Source: Arcobacter sp. CECT 8986 (lineage in GTDB: Bacteria > Campylobacterota > Campylobacteria > Campylobacterales > Arcobacteraceae). From it: a DNA stretch of 64,000 nt. Below, one piece after another: positions 25,936 through 32,388 of the stretch. The notes under the pieces are model-generated. The model ran no database searches, was not told the origin of the DNA, and saw only the letters and a program-made list of their open reading frames with translations. The position numbers were made by a program, and so were the translations under genes. Position 1 is the first letter of the stretch; the number at the start of each line of letters is the position of its first letter. Where the stretch lies: contig NZ_PDKG01000001.1 in NCBI RefSeq assembly GCF_004116725.1, forward strand, positions 124,001 through 188,000, in the 5' to 3' direction.

Positions 25936-26832
25936 ATGAAAAAATTGCTACTACTTTTAGTACCACTAATACTATTTACTAGTGCTTATGCAAAAGAGAT
26001 AGAGAAACCAAGTCAAGAGAAAATAAACCAAAGACTAGATAAATTAGAAAAACCCTTATTTACTCCATTTGTTGAAAATTATATTTTAAATGATTTAAAA
26101 CAATTAAGAGAAGATAATAAAAAACTAAAAGTAGAGCTTTACAAAAGGCTAGCTGAAAAAGAAGTAGAAATCTCTACAAATACTATAAACTATGCTACTT
26201 CTACAATCAATAATATTTTTTATATTATTGCAGCTGCCTCTTCATTATTGGTGATTATTGGATTAAATTCAATAAGAGATGTAAATCAAAAGATTAGAAC
26301 AATTGTTGATGAAAAAGTATCTAAAGTAATTGATGATTATGAAAAAAGAATGAGTTTAATAGAAAAAGACCTTGATAAACGTTCAAAACAAGTTCTACAA
26401 AACCAAAAAGAGATTGAAAAGACAAACACTATTCATTCATTATGGATAAGAGCTGCACAAGAGACAACTCCAAGTGGTAAAATTGAAATCTATGATGATA
26501 TTTTGAAAATAAAACCATCAGATGCAGAAGCCTTAACTTACAAAGCAGAAGCAGCTCTTGAACTAGATGAAGCAAACTGGGCTTTACATTTAGCAAATCA
26601 AGCACTTAATATTGATGATGATTATCCAAATGCATTTTATCAAAAAGCAAAAGCAAATGCCGTATTAGGATATAGTGATTTTGCAATAAATGACCTTGAA
26701 AAAGCACTGATGTTAAATGAACAATATATCGAAGAAATAGAGAATGAAGAAGAATTTGATAGTTTAAATGACAATAAAAAATATATAGCATTGATTAAAA
26801 AGTATAAACAAGACAGCGAAACTAATCAATAA
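25936..26832 (+). CDS. TPR membrane protein at the end of the ectoine operon
   Basis: 298 residues: a signal peptide (MKKLLLLLVPLILFTSAYAKE), a charged coiled segment, one membrane helix (INNIFYIIAAASSLLVIIGL, about 95-115), a long coiled coil (about 118-165) and two or three TPR-like helical repeats (about 170-260, such as SDAEALTYKAEAALELDEAN). It follows ask after 15 bp with its own AAAGG-type site and is probably co-transcribed. It has no known role in ectoine synthesis. Topology suggests a membrane-anchored scaffold with TPRs in the cytoplasm, but which side is inference. Confidence 0.75.
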   Translation: MKKLLLLLVPLILFTSAYAKEIEKPSQEKINQRLDKLEKPLFTPFVENYILNDLKQLREDNKKLKVELYKRLAEKEVEISTNTINYATSTINNIFYIIAAASSLLVIIGLNSIRDVNQKIRTIVDEKVSKVIDDYEKRMSLIEKDLDKRSKQVLQNQKEIEKTNTIHSLWIRAAQETTPSGKIEIYDDILKIKPSDAEALTYKAEAALELDEANWALHLANQALNIDDDYPNAFYQKAKANAVLGYSDFAINDLEKALMLNEQYIEEIENEEEFDSLNDNKKYIALIKKYKQDSETNQ

Positions 26833-26859
26833 ACTTAAATTTAATTTAATTTTAGTTGC

Positions 26860-26874
26860 TATACAATTTGTATA
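26860..26874. promoter_or_regulatory. Palindrome upstream of the flagellin-like gene
   Basis: TATACAATTTGTATA is a perfect 7-1-7 inverted repeat, 20 bp before the flagellin-like start, and it also contains a TATACAAT element resembling a -10 box. It could be an operator or chance in AT-rich DNA. No sigma-54 promoter (GG-N10-GC) is seen. Confidence 0.3.
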
Positions 26875-26894
26875 TATACAAAAAGGAGTTTGTT

Positions 26895-27719
26895 ATGGAA
26901 ATTTCAAGTAATGTATCTTCTTACGTAAATCAATACCAGACTAATAATACATTAGAAAAAATAGCAACTGGATTAGAATTAAATAGAGCATCAGATAATG
27001 CCTCTTCACTTGCGATTTCTGATAATTTAAGAACACAAGCAAGTGGTTATGTTCAAGCTATTTCAAACACAAATAGTGCAATTGCATCTACGCAAATTGC
27101 AGATAGAGCAATGTCTGAACAATCAAATATACTTGATAATGTAAAAGAGAAACTTCTTCAAGCTTCAACAGATACAACATCACAAGATGGAAGAGAAGCT
27201 TTATTAAATGATGTTCAAAATTTACTAAAAGGTTTAGATGCTATTGGTAGTTCTACAAACTACAATGGTGAATCACTTCTTCAAGCTTCTAGTTCTGATC
27301 AAAGTGCAAGCCAAGCACAAATCTATCAAACAGGAATAGAAAGTTCTGATACAACAGATGCACAAGAAGTTCAGTCAAATACTGCTGGATTAGGATTGAG
27401 TGATTTATTATCAGAATTACCATCTGATTTTTCAGCACAAGATGCAAGAGATTATTTAACTAGAGTTGATGATGCAATTGGAACACTAAATGATTATAGA
27501 AGTGATTTAGGTTCAACTCAAAATCAATTAGCAAGTACAGGTAGAAATCTACTTACTCAAGAGACACAAACTTCAAGAGCTGAAGCTGAGTTAAGTGCTG
27601 CAAATATAGCACGAAGTTTAAGTGATTTTAATAAACAAAGTGTTTTATCACAAGCTGGTGCATATACACAATCACAGTTTAATATTACACAACAGTCTGT
27701 ACTAAGACTTTTAACTTAA
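26895..27719 (+). CDS. Short flagellin-like protein
   Basis: 274 residues from the ATG at 26895, which has an AGGAG site; an upstream in-frame start has none. The N-terminal D0/D1 part (ISSNVSSYVNQYQTNNTLEK, then ELNRASDNASSLAISDNLRT) and the C-terminal part (AEAELSAANIARSLSDFNKQ, ending in LRLLT) are flagellin-like, with almost no central variable region. This could be a structural flagellin of the small Arcobacter type or a secreted FlaC-like protein. No other flagellar gene is near. Confidence 0.82.
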   Translation: MEISSNVSSYVNQYQTNNTLEKIATGLELNRASDNASSLAISDNLRTQASGYVQAISNTNSAIASTQIADRAMSEQSNILDNVKEKLLQASTDTTSQDGREALLNDVQNLLKGLDAIGSSTNYNGESLLQASSSDQSASQAQIYQTGIESSDTTDAQEVQSNTAGLGLSDLLSELPSDFSAQDARDYLTRVDDAIGTLNDYRSDLGSTQNQLASTGRNLLTQETQTSRAEAELSAANIARSLSDFNKQSVLSQAGAYTQSQFNITQQSVLRLLT

Positions 27720-27745
27720 CACCTGAGATATTTTTCTCAAGTGTT
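27718..27745. terminator. Hairpin after the flagellin-like gene
   Basis: AACACCTGAGA and TCTCAAGTGTT form an 11-bp stem with one mismatch and a 6-nt loop. It overlaps the flagellin stop and ends two bases before the stop of the converging glycine-zipper gene. Confidence 0.65.
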
Positions 27746-27746
27746 A

Positions 27747-28274
27747 TTAAAAATCAATTGTTTTATATATTCTTATTCTTTTTTTAGGATGTTTTGTAAC
27801 TTTTGAGTATTTAACTCCATCATATTTAAAATAGTTTTTGTACCCTGTTATTACTCTTTTTGTTCTTACTTTTTCATATTTTGTTTCACATTTAGTTCTA
27901 TATTTTGTCTCATAATGATAACTATTTGAATCATTTGTTCTTAATTCATTTGCTATTTTACCACCTAATAATCCACCAACTATTTTAGCAGCAGTATTTC
28001 CATTACCTTTTCCTATTTGATTACCTAAAATTGCACCAGCTGTTACTCCAACAATAGTATCTAATCCAATTGAATTATTATTTGAATATGAATAATTATC
28101 ATCATACACTTTTTGTCTATACTCTTGCTCATAGCACTCTTGAACTGGTTGACTAACTCTTACTTCTTTATATATAGGTTCACTATGTGTTACTCTTGCA
28201 AACTCATTTGATTGTAATGAATTTGCAAATATAAGATTTGTAAATAGTGCGCTTAAAACAATGATTTTTTTCAT
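27747..28274 (-). CDS. Glycine-zipper 2TM envelope protein
   Basis: 175 residues with a signal peptide (MKKIIVLSALFTNLIFA). The centre has a glycine-rich hydrophobic segment, TIVGVTAGAILGNQIGKGNG through KIVGGLLGGKIANEL, typical of the glycine-zipper 2TM (Rick_17kDa-like) family of outer-membrane-associated proteins. Paired cysteines flank the zipper (PVQECYEQEYR and TKCETKYEKV). The C-terminus is basic. The role is unknown; similar proteins affect envelope stability. Confidence 0.8.
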   Translation of the reverse strand: MKKIIVLSALFTNLIFANSLQSNEFARVTHSEPIYKEVRVSQPVQECYEQEYRQKVYDDNYSYSNNNSIGLDTIVGVTAGAILGNQIGKGNGNTAAKIVGGLLGGKIANELRTNDSNSYHYETKYRTKCETKYEKVRTKRVITGYKNYFKYDGVKYSKVTKHPKKRIRIYKTIDF

Positions 28275-28300
28275 AATAAATCCTTTTATAAAAGATATAT

Positions 28301-28609
28301 TTATTTTATTGAAGAGATATAATCAGCTAATACTTTAATATCTTCATCACTTAATCTAGCAACTTGTCCTTTCATTACACCCTTCATAGCTTTACCATAA
28401 GTTCCATTTTTGTAACCGTGTAAAGCATCTTGAATTTTTTTGCTATCCCAACCTTTGATAATTTCACTTTTACCCAAAGCAGCTTTTTGTGCATTTGCTC
28501 CATGACATGTAGCACAAGCTTTGAAAAGAGTTTCACCATTACTTGCAGCCATTAAAGATGTTGCTGTAAAAAAAGCAACTGTTGTTATGATTTTTTTTGT
28601 AGTAGTCAT
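28301..28609 (-). CDS. Small periplasmic monoheme cytochrome c
   Basis: 102 residues: signal peptide (KIITTVAFFTATSLMAAS), heme site CATCH near 32-36 and a likely Met ligand in KAMKGVMKGQ. It is the paralogue of the cytochrome at 2915-3202. It has an AGGAG ribosome site. It lies 66 bp downstream of another cytochrome-like gene and the sensor kinase on the same strand, and may belong to that transcript or have its own promoter. Confidence 0.9.
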   Translation of the reverse strand: MTTTKKIITTVAFFTATSLMAASNGETLFKACATCHGANAQKAALGKSEIIKGWDSKKIQDALHGYKNGTYGKAMKGVMKGQVARLSDEDIKVLADYISSIK

Positions 28610-28675
28610 TTTATACTCCTTTTTTTTATAATTGAAGTATAAAACTTAATTGTGGATGGATTGTGAAAGTTTAAA

Positions 28676-29005
28676 TTATTTTAATTTACCAAATACTTTA
28701 TATTTTTCCCAGTAAATATCTATCGCTTCTTTTAGTTCTTTATCACTTAGTTTTGTAGGTTCTTTTAGTTTAAATCTAAGAATAAAAGCTTCAGGCATTA
28801 TTGTTGTTTTTTTTGTTGGATTTTTCATATATGAAAACATAGCTTTTTTTACATTTTCTTCACTACTATATTTAAGTAAATATCTATAAAAATACTTATC
28901 AATAGATACTGGAATATCTTTATGACAAGATACACAGTTCTTCTCATAAATATTGGCATTTAAAAAATTAAAAAAAAGTAGTGAAAATATTAAGATTTTT
29001 ACCAT
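28676..29005 (-). CDS. Cytochrome c-like monoheme protein next to a sensor kinase
   Basis: 109 residues with a signal peptide (MVKILIFSLLFFNFLNAN) and one heme motif CVSCH near residue 24-28. The remainder is helical with KKTTIMPEAFILRFKLKEPT, where a Met could be the sixth ligand. It overlaps the end of the histidine kinase by 7 nt, so it belongs to the same operon and may be part of the sensing pathway or its target. It is more divergent than the other two small cytochromes. Confidence 0.8.
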   Translation of the reverse strand: MVKILIFSLLFFNFLNANIYEKNCVSCHKDIPVSIDKYFYRYLLKYSSEENVKKAMFSYMKNPTKKTTIMPEAFILRFKLKEPTKLSDKELKEAIDIYWEKYKVFGKLK

Positions 29006-30186
29006 TTTACTTTTACCTTTGTTCCTTCATTTAATTTAGAAGTAAAATCAACTTTTAGTTTATACTCTTTTGCTATTAAAGATACAATACTAAGACCAAT
29101 ACCAAAGCCCCCTACACTATTATCAAATCTTTTATATCTAATAAAAAGTTTTTTAAGTTGTTCTTGACTCATACCTTTACCACTATCTTCAATCTTTAAG
29201 CAACCTTGCTTCAACGTAACTTTTATCATTCCTTTTATTTTATTATATTTTATTGCATTTGATAAGAGATTATCAATAATTTTTGATAGTTTTTTCTTAT
29301 CCATATTTATATGTACATTATCTTCAATATTTAAAATAAAATCTATTTTTTTAGCTTGAGCTAAAGTACTAAAGAAATCAACTCTTTGCTCAACTAATAA
29401 AGAGAAATTTATATCTTCATTTTTTGAGATAATTTTATTATTTAAAGTAAGATATGTTAAATCTTCATATATATTAGAAATAGTTTTTGCTCCAATATCT
29501 ATTCTATTTATCTTATTTTTTAGTTTATCATCTAAATCATAACTTTTAATCATCTCTATATTTGTCACAATAGTACTTACAGGAGTATTTAACTCATGGG
29601 TTGTATCTTTTATAAATCTATCTAAAACATACATGGATTGCTTCATAGGTTTTAAAACTATATTTAAAAGAAAATACCCTATAAAAAGCATAAAAAGAAA
29701 AACCACAGCATTTACAAAAGCTAATGTATTATCAAGTCTATCTAACCAACTTTTATCTTCAGGTATTTCAATTACAATATATTTTGCACCAAGATAGTAA
29801 GATTCTGGTTGAGTAATATAATGAATTTTATCATTTGTCAAATAGATGATTTTATTAAATTTTATATCATCTGAGTCTAAAGTAGAAAATATCTTTTTTT
29901 TAGAACTATCATATATTGCTGATTTATATCGTTCATCTCTTGGGTAGTATTTGTATTTATCAAAGTTAATATGCAAATCTTTTAATCTATAAATAAAATC
30001 ACTTGAATATTCTTGAAGTTTTATTCTTTGCTTTTCAAGCATCATATCTTTTTGGAAGTAGTAAAATATATATCCAATAAAAAGTAAGATTATACAACAT
30101 AAAGATAAATACAGTAATGAAAATCTTATTAAAGTTCTTTTCTCACTACGAATTAAATCTATATCCAAGTCTCTTAAGGCTAACAA
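28999..30186 (-). CDS. Membrane sensor histidine kinase
   Basis: 395 residues: two membrane helices (about 20-44 and 156-177) bracket a periplasmic loop of about 110 residues with no recognised fold. This is followed by the H-box TTHELNTPVST (His about 197), N-box IDNLLSNAIKYNK, G1 IEDSGKGMS and GGFGIGLSIVSLI. The start is taken as TTG with an AGGAAAAG site, 41 bp inside the end of the response-regulator gene; a later TTG is possible. It should phosphorylate the upstream regulator. The signal is unknown. Confidence 0.88.
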   Translation of the reverse strand: MLALRDLDIDLIRSEKRTLIRFSLLYLSLCCIILLFIGYIFYYFQKDMMLEKQRIKLQEYSSDFIYRLKDLHINFDKYKYYPRDERYKSAIYDSSKKKIFSTLDSDDIKFNKIIYLTNDKIHYITQPESYYLGAKYIVIEIPEDKSWLDRLDNTLAFVNAVVFLFMLFIGYFLLNIVLKPMKQSMYVLDRFIKDTTHELNTPVSTIVTNIEMIKSYDLDDKLKNKINRIDIGAKTISNIYEDLTYLTLNNKIISKNEDINFSLLVEQRVDFFSTLAQAKKIDFILNIEDNVHINMDKKKLSKIIDNLLSNAIKYNKIKGMIKVTLKQGCLKIEDSGKGMSQEQLKKLFIRYKRFDNSVGGFGIGLSIVSLIAKEYKLKVDFTSKLNEGTKVKVKW

Positions 30187-30811
30187 TTTTATCTTTTCCT
30201 ATAATTTTTCTAAGATTTTTTATATATGTTCTAAGTGAAGTATCACTTGGCTCTTCTTCATAATCCCAAACATAATCAAAAATTCTTTCATGATTTAATA
30301 ACTCATTTGGATTTAATAAAAAAAGTTTTAATAGTTTTAACTCTTTTTTGTTTAAGTTTACAACATTATCATCTTTTTTTAGTAAGTAAGAAGACATATC
30401 AAATACAATGTTATCATCAATTTTTATAATCTCTTCTTTATTAGAGTACTCTCTTTTTAAAATTGTTTTTACTCTTAAAAATAGTTCTTTTAATTCAAAA
30501 GGTTTTCTTATATAGTCATCACAACCACTATCAAAGCCCTCTTCTAAAGATTGCATAGAGTTTAATGATGTGATAAAAATAGCAGGTGTTTTATCTTGAT
30601 TTTTTCTTATATCTTTTAATACTTCAAATCCATTCAATAAAGGAACATTTACATCTAAAAGTAGTAAATCATAGTTTTTTTCATACACTTTACTTAGTGC
30701 TTCTTCTCCATCATATGCACTATCTACTTTAAAATTATTCTCTTCAAAATACTCAATTATTGTATCGCTTAAAGTTATATCATCTTCTAATAAAAGTAGT
30801 TGCCGTTCCAT
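30146..30811 (-). CDS. OmpR-family response regulator
   Basis: 221 residues: a receiver with acidic pair ED (9-10), phospho-acceptor Asp about 53 (LLLLDVNVP) and Lys in YIRKPFEL, then a winged-helix DNA-binding domain (LNKKELKLLKLFLLNPNELL ... YIKNLRKIIG). It is encoded just before its kinase and just after a DUF1104 gene, making a DUF1104-regulator-kinase-cytochrome operon. Target genes unknown. Confidence 0.92.
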   Translation of the reverse strand: MERQLLLLEDDITLSDTIIEYFEENNFKVDSAYDGEEALSKVYEKNYDLLLLDVNVPLLNGFEVLKDIRKNQDKTPAIFITSLNSMQSLEEGFDSGCDDYIRKPFELKELFLRVKTILKREYSNKEEIIKIDDNIVFDMSSYLLKKDDNVVNLNKKELKLLKLFLLNPNELLNHERIFDYVWDYEEEPSDTSLRTYIKNLRKIIGKDKIVSLKRLGYRFNS

Positions 30812-30813
30812 AA

Positions 30814-31032
30814 TTATCTATTCATTCTTTTTTTATTGTTTTTATAAGCTTTTTTTTCTTTTTCACTCATAGTAGGAATTCTGCTTTTTAACTCTTGATT
30901 AAAGTTTCTTTGCTCGTGTGGTTTTACATAACCCATAATTGCAATAAGCTCTTGTGTACTCATTTCTGAAAAATCAGTTTTTGCAAAAACAGAAGAAAAA
31001 AATATCAATATAACAAATATTACTTTTACCAT
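30814..31032 (-). CDS. DUF1104 small periplasmic protein
   Basis: 72 residues with a signal peptide (MVKVIFVILIFFSSVFA), then FSEMSTQELIAIMGYVKP and a basic tail ending in KNNKKRMNR. This matches the DUF1104 family, which is typical of Campylobacterota. The gene is the first of the operon with the two-component system, separated from the regulator by 2 bp. Function is unknown; its position suggests an accessory periplasmic sensor or a product of the signalling pathway. Confidence 0.75.
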   Translation of the reverse strand: MVKVIFVILIFFSSVFAKTDFSEMSTQELIAIMGYVKPHEQRNFNQELKSRIPTMSEKEKKAYKNNKKRMNR

Positions 31033-31153
31033 TTAAATCTCTTTTTTTTGTTTTGAAAAGTAATAATACCATAATAATTGTAGAAAAATTGTAAAGCAAA
31101 CTACTAGATTTAACTTCATCTATAATAAAATGAAAAAAACAAAAGAGAGAGTT

Positions 31154-31438
31154 ATGATAAAAAATATCTTATTAGTTTCAATTACAGCTTTACTTTTTGT
31201 AGGTTGTATGGATGGACAAAAAGAGCAAAAATGGACGTCTTGGGTTTATCCAGATAAACAACAAACAAAAAGAGTAATAAAAAATGGTATTTATGACTCA
31301 TTTAAAGAGTGTAAATCAGCTTCACTAGAAAAAATAAAACAATTAAATGTTGAAAAATATGCAGATTATAGATGTGGTTTAAACTGTACATTCAAAGAAA
31401 ATCTAAAAACAGAAGTTTGTCAGAAAATGATTAGATAA
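31154..31438 (+). CDS. Small cysteine-rich lipoprotein, unknown function
   Basis: 94 residues from the ATG at 31154, which has a GAGAG site; the upstream in-frame ATG at 31130 does not. A lipobox LLFVGC precedes a short mature protein with four more cysteines (KECKS, YRCGLNC, EVCQK), perhaps two disulfides. No family recognised. It is alone, with about 265 bp of AT-rich spacer after it in which I see no gene. Confidence 0.7.
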   Translation: MIKNILLVSITALLFVGCMDGQKEQKWTSWVYPDKQQTKRVIKNGIYDSFKECKSASLEKIKQLNVEKYADYRCGLNCTFKENLKTEVCQKMIR

Positions 31439-31704
31439 GTCTCTTTTTCTGACATTATTGACTTTATTTAGACTTTTTAGTGTGTTGTTTTTACACATTT
31501 GAAAAAAATTTCGAAATTTCTTCACTCTAAAAAATTATTATAAATTATCTTTTTCTAATATGCCAAAATACCATATTATAGTTACTTAAGAGCTATTATA
31601 TTTAAAAAATAATTTTTTTTGATAGTTTATTCAGTTTTCTTGTTAAATTCAATTTTATGCTTATAAAGTTATTATTAGACAAGATTTAATTTTAGGGAAA
31701 ACAC

Positions 31705-32376
31705 ATGAATGCATTAAAACATATGAAAATTCTATACGTAAATGATAGAAATAGTGATGAGGAATATGGTGTTTCTGAACTACAGGACTATTGTAATAAT
31801 ATTATTGTCTCAAATAATAGTATAAACGCAATAGAAATTTACAAACAAGAGAAACCAGAGATAGTTATATACAGCGTATCTTTTCCAAAGATAAAAGAAG
31901 AAGAGTTTATCCAAAAGATAAAAAGTATAAATGAAAAAGCACAAGTAATAATAACAACAGAAAACATTGACAAACAAAAACTTTACAATGCTATAAACTT
32001 TCATTTAATAAAATATCTAGCATATCCATTTAATATGAACTCAATGTTAGATTCTTTAAAAGATTGTATAAAAAGTATCGATTCAAACACATCAAATATC
32101 ATTGAATTATCGGATAGTTTAACATATGACAGATTTAATAGAACACTACTTAAAAATGGTGAATTAGTATCTTTATCTGCTAAAGAGACAAACTTCTTTG
32201 ATACTCTAATCAAAAACAAAGATAGAGCAGTTAGTTATGAAGAGTTTAATCAAATAATTTGGCAAGGTGAGATGACTAAAGATGCATTAAGATCAATAGT
32301 AAAAGACTTAAGAAGAAAAATTGATAAATCAATTATCAAAAATGTATCAGGTATTGGATATAGAGTAGATTTATAA
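31705..32376 (+). CDS. Atypical OmpR-type regulator lacking the phospho-acceptor Asp
   Basis: 223 residues with a receiver-like domain and a C-terminal winged helix (SLSAKETNFFDTLIKNKDRA ... RSIVKDLRRKI, ending GIGYRVDL). Aligned by eye with the regulator at 30146-30811, the acceptor Asp is Ser57 (IVIYSVSFP), the conserved Lys is Tyr107 (YLAYPF), and the acidic pair is Asn-Asp. It should therefore not be controlled by normal phosphorylation. No kinase is adjacent. It is likely an orphan regulator acting as a constitutive or ligand-controlled DNA-binding protein. Confidence 0.85.
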   Translation: MNALKHMKILYVNDRNSDEEYGVSELQDYCNNIIVSNNSINAIEIYKQEKPEIVIYSVSFPKIKEEEFIQKIKSINEKAQVIITTENIDKQKLYNAINFHLIKYLAYPFNMNSMLDSLKDCIKSIDSNTSNIIELSDSLTYDRFNRTLLKNGELVSLSAKETNFFDTLIKNKDRAVSYEEFNQIIWQGEMTKDALRSIVKDLRRKIDKSIIKNVSGIGYRVDL

Positions 32377-32388
32377 TCTACTCTATAT
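32358..32388. terminator. Perfect palindrome between convergent regulator and EAL genes
   Basis: ATATAGAGTAGATT and its exact complement AATCTACTCTATAT are separated by TAT. The structure holds both stop codons. The arms are 14 bp, but neither side has a long T run. Confidence 0.6.

Noticed and set aside
31439-31704. Possible small gene or RNA in the 265-bp spacer
   Set aside because: No open frame with a ribosome site and no convincing hairpin; only AT-rich promoter-like DNA is visible.
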